From Kitasatospora sp. SolWspMP-SS2h (GTDB lineage: Bacteria > Actinomycetota > Actinomycetes > Streptomycetales > Streptomycetaceae): a stretch of DNA of 64,000 nt. Below, piece after piece: positions 42,201-51,419 of the stretch (within the stretch, counting starts at the first letter, position 1; each line of letters opens with the position of its first letter). The notes under the pieces are model-generated. The model did no database searches, was not told the DNA's origin, and saw nothing but the letters and a program-made list of their open reading frames with translations. The position numbers were made by a program, and so were the translations under genes. The DNA lies in NCBI RefSeq assembly GCF_003259315.1, contig NZ_QLLT01000004.1, positions 124,001 to 188,000 of the forward strand. Direction: 5' to 3'.

Positions 42201-44685
42201 CGACCAGTTGGCCTTCGGCGAGGGGGAGGAGGGTGACCTCGTCGAGCGAAGGGTGATCAAGAAGGCCGCACCGTCCGGCCGGAAGGCAACGAGCGGACCG
42301 GTGCGTCGACGGGACGTCATCCCGCTTGCGGGCTTGGACGACTGGCTCGCGTTCCTGGAGTCCATGGTGGGTACGGGTGAGGTGCCCAAAGGGACTTTCG
42401 CCACGTCCGTCGACTCGCTGGCCAAGCTGCGGGACCTGGAGAAGCTGATCGAGGCGGAGATGGGCATGGACGACGCCCGCCGAGCCGTCGAGACGCGGTA
42501 CCCGTGGATGCGGACGGTGCGTGACATTGCGGCGGAACAGGGCTTCCTGCACTGGGAGTTGGAGTACGCCGGGGTCTTCGCCGGGCCGTCTGGAGGGTTC
42601 GACCTCCAGGTCGGTAACCCGCCGTGGGTGCGGCCCCAGTGGAAGGAAGATTCGGTCCTCGCAGAGTCCGAGCCCTGGTTTATGCTGACAGAAAAGCCGA
42701 AGGCAGAAGAAAAGAGTCGACGACGGGCGCTGCTGCTTGAGCGAGAGGAAGTTCAGAAGTACTTGCTCGACGAGTTCACGAATACAATTACTACGGCGTC
42801 ATATCTGTCGGATTTGGCGGTCTATCCGCTAGTTTCTGGAACTAAGCCCGATCTCTACCGAGCATTTATGTGCGAGGTGTGGGACCATGCAAGCGTCCAC
42901 GGCATGGCGGGGATGGTTCACCCTGATACTCACTTCTCGGGTGACAAAGAGGCTCGGCTGCGGTCGGCGGCGTATAGACGCCTTCGGGTGCGCGGGGACT
43001 TTGTCAATGCGGGAAATCGCTTCTTTCCTCCGCCGGTGGGCAGGTCTAGCCATTTCGGGGTCCACATCTACGGTGGCGTCGGGGTTATTGATTTCGACTC
43101 GTTGTCCTGGCTGTTTACGGTCGACACATTGCGGCTCTCGGCTCTCGCCGAGGGAAGCGAAGAGGCGCCCGGAGTCAAGTACCGCGGGGAGTGGGACGAA
43201 CGTCCACACCCTAAGCGAGTTATCCGCGTCACCCTGGAGACCCTCCAGCTTTGGAGGCGTTTCACGGGAGACAGCGGCCATCCAGAGCAGGCACCCCTGC
43301 TCATGCCGGTAAGCACAGCCGAAGAGCCCGCGATCAAGGCCCTTGCGCGTTATCCGCTGCGTATTGGCCAGCTGAGCCCCGAGATTGCTATCGGTTTCGA
43401 TGAAGGTCAAACCAAGAAGGCAAAGTTCGGCCCCGGAAAGAATGTGCGGCTCATCGAATATAATACCGGCGTGGATGGCCAGGAGGATTACCGTGCGGAG
43501 TCTTGGGGTGAAATCATCCTCAAGGGCCCTCAACTCGGGGTCGCCAACCCGATGTTCAAGCAGCCTAGCCAGGGCGGTGGTGAGACACGCGGCTTGGACC
43601 CTCGAACGTTCGCAGACGGCGCGGTGCCCGAGTCGGAATACCGGAGGGTGGCGCCAGTCGAAGTGTTCCAGGGGGAACAGGAGCGGTGGACCAACTGGGA
43701 ACGCTACGGGGAGTTGCTCGGGTCGCAGGATGAGAGAGCAGCAGCAAGGCTCACGCTCGCTGAGAAACGGAGGATTGAGCCCGAAGCGGTCGCAGAGGCG
43801 GAGATTGATGAGTTTCTGCAGGATAAGGCCAGCGCGCCGTACAGCGGGTGGTACCGCCTGGCATGGCGTGAAATGATTGCACCTGACACCGAACGCGCTC
43901 TGTACGCGGCTCTGATTCCGCCGGGGACGACTCACATTCATGCGGTGCGCTCAGCACGGTTCGTCACATCTCGGCTAACCGTCCTCGCAGCTGGGTTCAT
44001 GGCTGCGCTGCCGGTGGACTATCTCCTCCGGACCATGGGTGTGGGACATCTGGAAGTTTCCCAGGCCAAGCGCCTGCCACAAGCACAACCCGACCACCCC
44101 CTCGCCCCCGCCCTCCTCCTCCGTACCCTCCGTCTGAACTGCCTGACCACCGCCTACGCCGACCTCTGGGAAGAGCTCTACGACCCCAAGTGGCCCGGCT
44201 ACGAGCCGTGGGCGATCGAGTGGCCCGGCATGGAGACCGAGCTGCACGCCGTGACCCCCTCCTGGCAGCGGGGCACCCCGCTCCGCACCGAGTACGCTCG
44301 CCGGGCCGCGCTGGTCGAGATCGACGCGCTTGTCGCCGTCTGGCTGGGCATCGACGCGGACACGCTCGTCGCCATGTACCGGGCCCGGTTCCCGATCATG
44401 CAGGACTTCGACCGGGTGACCTGGTTCGACGCGAACGAGCGCAAGATCGCCGGTGACCGGTACACCTACGGCTTCGACCAGACCAAGGAGCACTGGCAGC
44501 AGTTCGAGGCCCACCAGGAGGACCCGGAGACGAACCCCGTGCCGGACGGCTACGCCAGGCCCTTCTACAAGGCCGACCGCGAAGCGGAGATGCGCCGCAC
44601 TCACGCCTACTTCACCGCGCGCCTGGACGAGGCCGTGGCCAAGGGGCTGTGGGATCCGACGACGATGGAGGTCCCGAAGCCGTGA
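39253..44685 (+). CDS. Very large N6-adenine DNA methyltransferase (DrmMI/PglX-like)
   Basis: The 1810-aa protein has motif I CEPALGSGAFLNEAINQVAE near 634 and motif IV NPPWV near 1120, the signature of Eco57I/PglX-type adenine methyltransferases. The roughly 480-residue interval between the motifs contains ASYYTPESLTKVTVEL and helical spacer material. Methyltransferases in class 1 DISARM are usually shorter, so this one is unusually large. The part after NPPW (about 1130-1604) should be the target recognition domain and has different base composition (see 42640-44065). It is coupled by 4-bp overlaps at both ends (ATGA, GTGA). It would mark host DNA as self. Confidence 0.88.
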   Translation: MSYTFDSFANRGEYLSAHYFSEELENSLKKKSADDEGLFTLWTYRETDEHDSQSTPRESVLRLHGDYASRVRPVLAAQDDRDELRGERLTSWHTDLLTALGYRKSDIVLTLHNAGRAYELPVAWHGDGIVALDCGWTDNLDDALDPEDAGRLLRPFKTHEGLISTGEKLAGWLFQSELDEPGGESPRFVLLLCGGVIVLADRATWSEGRYLAVSVDAALLRNDTRKTGELALLAALFSHDMLAPRPDGKGRRMDDLLKASRDNAVGVNSELRKGLQRSVEIIANEVLARLKQHKITPRQIEDPERHGPFAKQLTRESLRYLYRILFLLYAEARPELGILPADDSTYEAGYSVARLRELVSRDRKLVEEESKNGFHLYSSLDVLFNKVNYGHRPHGTEPDDHKAVAERSEQRGLRFEPLRSELFDPKAITLIGRGVRDPRSEGDGGADECPKWLDLRLRNAALHEVLRLLTMKEASAKGRQGGFISYRNLGINQLGAVYEGLMSYTGIIDEERQLAEVAKPGAKTGTQQHGDPEKGSWLVPADRLSDYPANTHVVYSAQDAEQHGLRGPKKYDPGTFVYRLAGRDRETSASYYTPESLTKVTVELALKHRLDQQRDEDGEVVKTRASELLRYTICEPALGSGAFLNEAINQVAEAYLKRRQEELGLTLDTSQALEAKQKVKAYIALHNAYGVDLNATGVELAEVSLWLNTMHPGMRAPWFGLHLRRGNSLIGARRWVYSADHLKQERTPAAHTPDKLPFRSAETGAEQPLPTGGVHQFLLPSPGWGAVADAGGDAKKLVEQLAGEQLGALKAWRKAVGTKPKTTGGKSSQLARLQAVAERVEYLWELVAKRLELSEQEIARTIDVWGAGRPEDAEEYAFLRRDKERAGGALPLTKEQVFKDLFEAEGSPYWRLKQIMDAWCALWFWPLDKVGLLDGSDPEYASAPVVALDALLASGVAPVVGAEPVPEPEPVVVEHGLLFAMPGDQLAFGEGEEGDLVERRVIKKAAPSGRKATSGPVRRRDVIPLAGLDDWLAFLESMVGTGEVPKGTFATSVDSLAKLRDLEKLIEAEMGMDDARRAVETRYPWMRTVRDIAAEQGFLHWELEYAGVFAGPSGGFDLQVGNPPWVRPQWKEDSVLAESEPWFMLTEKPKAEEKSRRRALLLEREEVQKYLLDEFTNTITTASYLSDLAVYPLVSGTKPDLYRAFMCEVWDHASVHGMAGMVHPDTHFSGDKEARLRSAAYRRLRVRGDFVNAGNRFFPPPVGRSSHFGVHIYGGVGVIDFDSLSWLFTVDTLRLSALAEGSEEAPGVKYRGEWDERPHPKRVIRVTLETLQLWRRFTGDSGHPEQAPLLMPVSTAEEPAIKALARYPLRIGQLSPEIAIGFDEGQTKKAKFGPGKNVRLIEYNTGVDGQEDYRAESWGEIILKGPQLGVANPMFKQPSQGGGETRGLDPRTFADGAVPESEYRRVAPVEVFQGEQERWTNWERYGELLGSQDERAAARLTLAEKRRIEPEAVAEAEIDEFLQDKASAPYSGWYRLAWREMIAPDTERALYAALIPPGTTHIHAVRSARFVTSRLTVLAAGFMAALPVDYLLRTMGVGHLEVSQAKRLPQAQPDHPLAPALLLRTLRLNCLTTAYADLWEELYDPKWPGYEPWAIEWPGMETELHAVTPSWQRGTPLRTEYARRAALVEIDALVAVWLGIDADTLVAMYRARFPIMQDFDRVTWFDANERKIAGDRYTYGFDQTKEHWQQFEAHQEDPETNPVPDGYARPFYKADREAEMRRTHAYFTARLDEAVAKGLWDPTTMEVPKP
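42640..44065 (+). other. Compositionally foreign segment in the methyltransferase (candidate target-recognition region)
   Basis: Starting just after the NPPW motif, codons ending in A or T become common (AAT, TAT, ATT, GAT, TTT, and runs such as GAATACAATTACTACGGCGT). The flanks on both sides use almost only G/C-ending codons. The change back occurs abruptly near 44065, at CAAGCGCCTGCCACAAGCAC. The frame stays open throughout, so the protein is intact. The segment was probably replaced by recombination with a distant allele. Confidence 0.8.
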
Positions 44686-47600
44686 GGCCCACTCTCGAAG
44701 CGCAGGGACTCAAGGAGAGCCTGCTCCAGTACCTCTCCACCACCTACGGCCTCGCCGACGAGGGCGCCCGCAAGGCGCTGCACACCTTCCTCGGTGACGA
44801 GACCACGGGCATGTTCCGCGGCCCCTACCTGCGCCTGCGCACACCGTTCACCCGTGCCGAGGACGGTTGGCAGCAGCACCTGGACTGGCGTCGCGCCGAC
44901 GGCTGGTCTCCGTACGCGCACCAGGCCCGTGCGTTCGCCCGGCTGACCACGAAGAACGGTCACACTCCGCTCCCTACCTTGGTGACCACCGGCACCGGTT
45001 CCGGCAAGACGGAGTCCTTCCTCTACCCGGTGCTCGACCACTGCACTCGCGAGCGGGCCGTCGGAAGGGCCGGTGTCAAAGCCGTCTTCCTGTACCCGAT
45101 GAACGCCCTCGCCACCGACCAGGCAGGGCGCATCAACGACCTGCTGACCGACGATCAGGAAGCGCTCAGGGGTGTCCGTGCCGGCCTGTACATCGGTGAC
45201 AAGGCGGCGACGCACTACGACCACGTCTACACGCGCCGGCAGGACATGCAGTTGTCCCCGCCGGACATCCTGATCACCAACTACAAGATGCTCGACCTGC
45301 TGCTGCAGCGTTCCGCCGATGCGCCGCTGTGGGAGGGCAGCGACATCCGCTACGTGGTGGTGGACGAGTTCCACACCTACGACGGTGCGCAGGGCACCGA
45401 CGTGGCGATGCTGCTGCGCCGTCTCGCCTCCGCCGTCGGGGCCACGCAGGACGGTCGGCCGCTGGGCACGATCACCCCGGTAGCGACTTCCGCCACGCTC
45501 GCGTCCAGGACCGACTCCGACGGGGTGCGCCAACTCCTCGACGTCGCCGCACACGTCTTCGGAACCGAGTTCACCGAGGACGCGATCGTCAGCGAGGACC
45601 GGCTCACGGTCGACGAGTTCATGCTCGACGAGACCGTCCCGGACCCGAAGTTCCTGCCCGGCCGGGTGCCCACGCCCGAGGAGCTGACCACCCTCCCCGA
45701 CCCCGCCTCCGGACCGGTCGCGCTCGCCCTGCTCGTCGAGGCCGTCACCGGACGCCGGATCGACACGGCCGACCTGCACGGTGCCCGGGAGCTGGGGGCA
45801 GCGCTCAAGCGGCACCGGCTCACCTACGCCGTGCTGTCGGCGTTCGACGGCACGGTGCGCAGCTACGACGAGGTCCTGGACGTCATGCGGCGTGAAGGGG
45901 CCGCCGGTTGGGACGAGGCGGTCACCACCCGGCCGGAGGTGGCTGCTCTCGGGTTGGCCCGGTTCGTCGCTCTGCTGTCCGTCGCCCGCGACCCGGACGC
46001 GCCCGCCGGGGTGAGTCGTCCGCTGGTGCAGGTGGAGGTGCACCAGTGGGCGCGGTCGGTGACGCGGATGCTGCGCGGTGTACAGCCGTGGCCGCAGGCG
46101 TCGTTCGCCTGGGACGCGGCCGGGGCGCAGGCCCAGCCGCGGACGACGCCGGACACCACCGGCCCCCGGGAGACCCGGCTGTTCCTGCCGGCGGTGTACT
46201 GCCGCGAGTGCGGCCGCTCCGGCTGGTCGGTGCTGGCGCCCGAGTCGGACGACGAGGAGTTGAGCTTCGAGTCCCACAAGATCCGGCGCGCCTCGGTGAC
46301 CGCCGACAAGGCGAAGGTCCGCGCTCTGATCGCGGCCACCGACAAGGAGGCCATGGAAGGCAGCGGTCGCGCCGTGATGGACCGGGCGGCGCAGCGCTCG
46401 CTGACCACCGGCGGGGCGGGCGTGCTGATGGTACTGGACGGCCCCGACCGCCGGCTCCGGCTGCCGGACCCGGTCGACGACTACACGGCAGAGGGCGCCC
46501 CCCAACCGCGCGGTGCGGACGCGGCGTTCGTCCTCGTCCAGTTGGGCGAGCGGGCCGAGCGGGCGGCGCAGGACGACTGGTGCCCGGCGTGCGGCACCCA
46601 CAACGCGATCCGCTTCCTCGGCACCGGTGCGGCCGCACTCGCCGCCGCCTCCGTCACCCAGCTGTTCACCGGCGGCGAGATGGACGAGCGGCAGCGCGAG
46701 ACGAAGACGCTGATGTTCAACGACTCGGTGCAGGACGCTGCGCACCGGGCCGGCTTCGTCGCCTCCCGTTCCTACACGTTCTCGCTGCGCGCGCTGTTCA
46801 CCAAGCACCTGGGAGAGGACCGGTCCACCGCTCTGAACGACCTGGTGGCGGACGTGGTGGCAGCCACCACCGACCGGAAGACCCTGGCCGCCGTCGTCCC
46901 GCCCGACCTGCACGACGACACGGGCGTGGCCCGGTTGCTGTCGGGTGCCGGTCGGGGCGGCGACAGGCGGACCTGGGACCTGATCGGCGAGCGGTTCGCC
47001 TTCGAAGCCGTCATGGAGTTCGGCCACCGCTCCCGCAACGGCCGTACCCTCGAGCTCACCCGTACCGCTGCGGCGTTCGCCGACATCCCGGACGAGCGGG
47101 TGGCGATCGGACTGGTCCGCACCGCCTACGAGGAGACGGCGGACCAGGGTCTCGCCCTCGCTGGGCACGACGACGCCCGCCATCTCGTCTTCCTGCGGGG
47201 CTTCCTCGACCGGCTGCGCACCCGCGGTGCGATCGGCCACCGCTGGCTGGCGAAGTACCTCGACGAGGCGGGCACCAGCCGGTTCTTCGTCTGGGGCGGT
47301 CGCCCGCCCGGGATGAAGGCGTTCCCGAAGGGCGTCGCCGCCCCGGTCTTCCTGCTCGCCAAGCCGAAGCCCAACAGCGAGTTCGACGTCGCGGCCGGAC
47401 GGCTGTCCTGGTACGAAACGTGGGCGCAGCGCTGCCTCGGCCTGACCCGTGAGCAGGCCGATCAGTTCTGGCTCCGTTTGCTGCCCCGGCTCGCCGAGGC
47501 CGGGCTGCTCGCCGTCCGCACACCCGGTGACTCGGCGGCCCGGATCTACGGGCTCCAACCCGGGGCCGTGCGGCTCCAGTTGCTCTCCGACGAGCAGGTC

Positions 47601-50600
47601 AACAGCGCGTACGTGCGTTGCCCCAGGTGCTTCTGGGAGCAGACCGTCCATCCGTCGCTGCTGAGCCAGTACCACGACCAGCCGTGCCCGGCGTACCGCT
47701 GCAGTTCCGGGCGTCTGGTCGCCGGCGACCGCTGGCAGGAGAGTGTCGACCGGCACGACCGCGATCGCGACTACCGCGACGACTACTACCGGGCCCTGTA
47801 CCGCCGGGCCGGTGTCTTCCAGGTGATCACCGCGGAGCACACCGGTCTGCTGTCCCGGGCCAAGCGCGAACGCGTCGAAGAGGCGTTCCGCAAGGGTGAG
47901 GGCTTCAACGACCCCAACGTGCTGTCCTGCACTCCGACGCTGGAGATGGGCATCGACATCGGGGACCTGTCTGCCGTCGTGCTCGGCGCCCTGCCGCGCC
48001 GCCCCGCCAACTACACCCAGCAGGCCGGTCGGGCCGGCCGTCGGACCGGCAACGCGTTCCTGCTCACCATTTCGGACCGCAAGCGCCGTGATCTCTACTT
48101 CCTCGACCGGCCGCGCGACATGATCGACGGGCGGATCGTGCCGCCCGGCTCGTACCTGTCGGCCGTCGAGATCCTGCGCCGCCAGTACACCGCCCACCTG
48201 CTCGACCTGGCGGCCCGCGGCCGACTCCTGCGTGAGGACGGCAGGCCGCTGGCCGCGCTGCCGCGCCGGGTGGACGAGCTGTTCGGCCCGTCCGGCTATC
48301 TGGAGGACTTCGCCGATGCCGCCCTCGCCCACGGCGAGGAACTGGTCCGGGGGTTCCTCGCCCTCTTCCCGACCGGGGTGAACGAGAACGCGCGGGCGGA
48401 GCTGACCAAGTACGCGAAGCGCCGCCTGCGCAGCGCGGTCGAGCGGGCGGAACGCAACTGGGAACGCGAGAGCCAGAAGCTGCGCGACCGCATCCGCACC
48501 ATCCGGTCCGCCATCGACGAGCTGAAGGACGGCGACGAGGAACAGGCCCGGACCAAGGCCGAGTTGGAAGCCGAGGCGCGGGCGCTGTCGAAGAAGGGCG
48601 GAGCCCGGCTGCGCCAGCCCGCCCAGAGCGTCCTGTGCGACCTCGGGCTGCTCCCGAACTACGCGCTGATCGATTCGGTCACCACCCTGTCCGCCACGCT
48701 CTACTGGCCGGAGGGGAAGACCCCCACCGGGCAGGACCAGTACAAGTCGAAGCCGTACAGCTACGACCGGCCGCGCTCCTTCGCCGTCGCCGAACTCGCC
48801 CCCGGCAACACCTTCTACGCGGAGGGCTACAAGCACCGCATCACCGGCATCGACATCGTCGCGGGCCAGGAACAGGACTGGCTTCACTGGCGCTTCTGCC
48901 CCTCCTGCGGTTATGTCCGCACGGACAACGCCCATCAGGACATCTCGCCCTGCCCGCGCTGCGCGGACACCGGCATCGCCGACTCCGGCAGCCTGTGGCA
49001 GGTCGTCCAACCGACCACCGTCACCGCCCGCGCCAAGCGTGAGGACGCCCGGATCGGCGACGAGAGCGACGACCGTGACCGGCGGTTCTACACCGTCGTC
49101 GACATCGTCGACATCGCCCCCGACGACTTCGTGGCCAAGACCTCGTGGCGGCACACCAAGGAGGTGTTCGGCGTCGACTACACCCGGCGCGCCGTGATCC
49201 GCCGGGTCAACGTCGGGCCGTTGAGGATCGGCGCCCAGGACGGCGACCAGCTCGCCGGCAGGCCGGTGCGCATCGCGCCCTTCCAGGTGTGCACCGGGTG
49301 CGGCGCGGCGAGCGCTGACGGGCAGCCGGTGTTCGACGACGACCGTGATGCCGTCGACGCCTCGGCCAACCGCCAGCGCGCCCTGAAGCACCACGCGCCC
49401 TGGTGCCCGCACCGGCGGGGCGCCACCCAGGTGCCGCAGGAACAGGTGCTGCTCGCCCACCAGTTGGAGACCGAGGCGCTGCGCGTCCTGCTCCCCGCGG
49501 CGACCGTCCTGGTCGACGAGAAGGTGTACTCCTTCCAGGCTGCGCTCCGGCTCGGTGTCGACCGCGCTTTTGGGGGCGACCCGCAGCACCTCGACTCCTG
49601 CCTGGCCGTCATGCCCGACCGCGACACCGAGGAGACGCGCAACTTCCTCGTCCTGTACGACCGGCTCCCGCACGGCACCGGCTATCTCGACCGGCTCACC
49701 AAACCGGCCGCTTTCCGGCAGGTCCTGGAGGACGCGCGGACCCTGCTCGTCGAATGCCCGTGCGTCCAGGAGAACCGGCCGGCCTGCCACCGCTGCCTGT
49801 ACCGCTACGCCGACGAGCGGCACATCGACGCGGTGTCCCGGCAAGCGGCGCTGGACATCCTCGACGACCTCCTCGGCCGGGACACCGATGCCTGGACCAC
49901 GGAAGACATCGGCAACACCGACCAGATCGGCCTGGACGGACAGGTCGAGTCCGACCTGGAGGCACGCTTCCTCACCGTGCTACGAGCGTGGGCCGGGCAG
50001 CAGGACAGTGACGCCTCGCTCGACGAGAGCGGTGACAACAGCGGTTACCTCCGCCTCAAGGACTCGACCACCGTCCACGGCTGGCGCCTCACCGCGCAGC
50101 GCGGCGAGGGCTTTACCCGCACCGACTTCACCTTCGAACGCACCGAGGGCCCCAAGCGGAAGGTGACCGTGTACCTCGACGGCCGCCGCTTCCACGCCTC
50201 CAGCCGCCACAACCGGCTCGCCGGGGACGCGGACAAGCGAAACCGGCTGAGGGCGAAGGGACGAGCGGTCTTCCAGCTGACCTGGGACGACCTGGGCGCG
50301 TTCGAAAAGCGGATGGGTGTCGGCTCGGGAGACCGCGAGGTGGCCGAGTCCGTGTGGCCGCCCTACTCGCACACCGCCCGGGAGCTGGCCAAACAACTGC
50401 ACGCCGAGCGTAGCGAGGAGGACCTGGACACCACCGCCTTCCTCGACCCGATGAGCCAGCTCCTCGCGTACCTGCGCAGCCCCGACGACGCCGCCTGGGG
50501 TCGGCGGGCCGCGGCCGTGGTGGGCGGACTGCTCCGCCACGACCCGGTGCTGCTCGTCACCGGCGGCTCCGCGGAGCAGACGCGTCGAACGCTCGGGACG

Positions 50601-51419
50601 CTCCTCGAAGCCTGGGGCCAGGGTGACGGCATCGACCCGGCCACCGTGCCGGGCGCCGGGACGCTCAACCTGTTCCAGAGCTGCGACCAGTCCGGGCTGC
50701 CCATCGCGTTCCTGGTCGACGGTCTCACCGGCCCTTGGACGGCGCTGGTGTGCCTCGACGACACGGAGACCGACCAACTCGACACTTTGGAGCACAAGGC
50801 CCGGTGGCGGGCCTGGCTCCAGTGGTCCAACCTGCTGCAGTTCCTCGCCCACGACGGCGGCGACGGCATCCAGCTCACCACCGCCACCGCGGGCGGGTTC
50901 GACCTCGGCACGCTCAAGGCATTCGGCGGGATCGGCGAACTCGAGTCCCTGGTCGTTCAGTACGGCGAGGGCGTGCGGCCCGTCCCGCAGCCCGCAGCGG
51001 TCGGACTGCCGGACGACACTCCGCTGGAGACTGCCCTGCGGGACCTGCTGTGGGACCGGGAGATCCTCGGCTACCTGGACGAGGACGCCCCCGACTCCCC
51101 GCTCGCCCGCCTCGCCCACGCCTTGGCCGACCACGGCAGGCAGGCGCCGGTGTACGGCTACGAGCTGGGTGACCGCGGCTGGCTCGCCGACCTCGCCTGG
51201 GCCGACCCCGGCGTGCGGATCGCCGTGATGGCCGATCCGTACGACAGCGAGGACGAGGAGAACCGCAAGACCTGGCAGGCGTACCGCGACGCGGGCTTCA
51301 CCGTTCGCTCGGCCGATGAATGGCTCGGCCTGCTCGACGACCTGCTCGCCACTCTCCCCGGTCCCACCGACCGGCCCGACTCCGCTTCCGACTCCCACGA
51401 ACCGAGTGCCGCACGATGA
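44682..51419 (+). CDS. Giant DEAD/DEAH-box helicase with DUF1998 domain (DrmA/DrmB-like)
   Basis: The 2245-aa protein has an SF2 helicase: Walker A VTTGTGSGKTESFLYPVLD near 104, VVVDEFHTYDGAQGTD near 227, and CTPTLEMGIDIGDL to YTQQAGRAGRRTGN near 1081-1121. At least four zinc-ribbon-like Cys pairs occur (CRECGRSG, CPACGTHN, CPRCFWE, CPSCGYV). The DUF1998 core has CPCVQENRPACHRCLYRYA near 1691. A roughly 500-aa C-terminal extension includes a PD-(D/E)xK-like strand (TDFTFERT and VYLDGRRFHA). DISARM normally separates the helicase (DrmA) and DUF1998 (DrmB); here both are in one chain. GTG 44682 overlaps the previous stop. Confidence 0.85.
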   Translation: MRPTLEAQGLKESLLQYLSTTYGLADEGARKALHTFLGDETTGMFRGPYLRLRTPFTRAEDGWQQHLDWRRADGWSPYAHQARAFARLTTKNGHTPLPTLVTTGTGSGKTESFLYPVLDHCTRERAVGRAGVKAVFLYPMNALATDQAGRINDLLTDDQEALRGVRAGLYIGDKAATHYDHVYTRRQDMQLSPPDILITNYKMLDLLLQRSADAPLWEGSDIRYVVVDEFHTYDGAQGTDVAMLLRRLASAVGATQDGRPLGTITPVATSATLASRTDSDGVRQLLDVAAHVFGTEFTEDAIVSEDRLTVDEFMLDETVPDPKFLPGRVPTPEELTTLPDPASGPVALALLVEAVTGRRIDTADLHGARELGAALKRHRLTYAVLSAFDGTVRSYDEVLDVMRREGAAGWDEAVTTRPEVAALGLARFVALLSVARDPDAPAGVSRPLVQVEVHQWARSVTRMLRGVQPWPQASFAWDAAGAQAQPRTTPDTTGPRETRLFLPAVYCRECGRSGWSVLAPESDDEELSFESHKIRRASVTADKAKVRALIAATDKEAMEGSGRAVMDRAAQRSLTTGGAGVLMVLDGPDRRLRLPDPVDDYTAEGAPQPRGADAAFVLVQLGERAERAAQDDWCPACGTHNAIRFLGTGAAALAAASVTQLFTGGEMDERQRETKTLMFNDSVQDAAHRAGFVASRSYTFSLRALFTKHLGEDRSTALNDLVADVVAATTDRKTLAAVVPPDLHDDTGVARLLSGAGRGGDRRTWDLIGERFAFEAVMEFGHRSRNGRTLELTRTAAAFADIPDERVAIGLVRTAYEETADQGLALAGHDDARHLVFLRGFLDRLRTRGAIGHRWLAKYLDEAGTSRFFVWGGRPPGMKAFPKGVAAPVFLLAKPKPNSEFDVAAGRLSWYETWAQRCLGLTREQADQFWLRLLPRLAEAGLLAVRTPGDSAARIYGLQPGAVRLQLLSDEQVNSAYVRCPRCFWEQTVHPSLLSQYHDQPCPAYRCSSGRLVAGDRWQESVDRHDRDRDYRDDYYRALYRRAGVFQVITAEHTGLLSRAKRERVEEAFRKGEGFNDPNVLSCTPTLEMGIDIGDLSAVVLGALPRRPANYTQQAGRAGRRTGNAFLLTISDRKRRDLYFLDRPRDMIDGRIVPPGSYLSAVEILRRQYTAHLLDLAARGRLLREDGRPLAALPRRVDELFGPSGYLEDFADAALAHGEELVRGFLALFPTGVNENARAELTKYAKRRLRSAVERAERNWERESQKLRDRIRTIRSAIDELKDGDEEQARTKAELEAEARALSKKGGARLRQPAQSVLCDLGLLPNYALIDSVTTLSATLYWPEGKTPTGQDQYKSKPYSYDRPRSFAVAELAPGNTFYAEGYKHRITGIDIVAGQEQDWLHWRFCPSCGYVRTDNAHQDISPCPRCADTGIADSGSLWQVVQPTTVTARAKREDARIGDESDDRDRRFYTVVDIVDIAPDDFVAKTSWRHTKEVFGVDYTRRAVIRRVNVGPLRIGAQDGDQLAGRPVRIAPFQVCTGCGAASADGQPVFDDDRDAVDASANRQRALKHHAPWCPHRRGATQVPQEQVLLAHQLETEALRVLLPAATVLVDEKVYSFQAALRLGVDRAFGGDPQHLDSCLAVMPDRDTEETRNFLVLYDRLPHGTGYLDRLTKPAAFRQVLEDARTLLVECPCVQENRPACHRCLYRYADERHIDAVSRQAALDILDDLLGRDTDAWTTEDIGNTDQIGLDGQVESDLEARFLTVLRAWAGQQDSDASLDESGDNSGYLRLKDSTTVHGWRLTAQRGEGFTRTDFTFERTEGPKRKVTVYLDGRRFHASSRHNRLAGDADKRNRLRAKGRAVFQLTWDDLGAFEKRMGVGSGDREVAESVWPPYSHTARELAKQLHAERSEEDLDTTAFLDPMSQLLAYLRSPDDAAWGRRAAAVVGGLLRHDPVLLVTGGSAEQTRRTLGTLLEAWGQGDGIDPATVPGAGTLNLFQSCDQSGLPIAFLVDGLTGPWTALVCLDDTETDQLDTLEHKARWRAWLQWSNLLQFLAHDGGDGIQLTTATAGGFDLGTLKAFGGIGELESLVVQYGEGVRPVPQPAAVGLPDDTPLETALRDLLWDREILGYLDEDAPDSPLARLAHALADHGRQAPVYGYELGDRGWLADLAWADPGVRIAVMADPYDSEDEENRKTWQAYRDAGFTVRSADEWLGLLDDLLATLPGPTDRPDSASDSHEPSAAR

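Noticed and set aside
44607-49844. A 5.2-kb open frame on the minus strand opposite the DUF1998 helicase
   Set aside because: It is the GC-rich shadow of a real gene. The plus-strand frame has helicase and zinc motifs and overlapping starts and stops; the antisense product is Gly/Ala/Val/Arg-rich with no motif.
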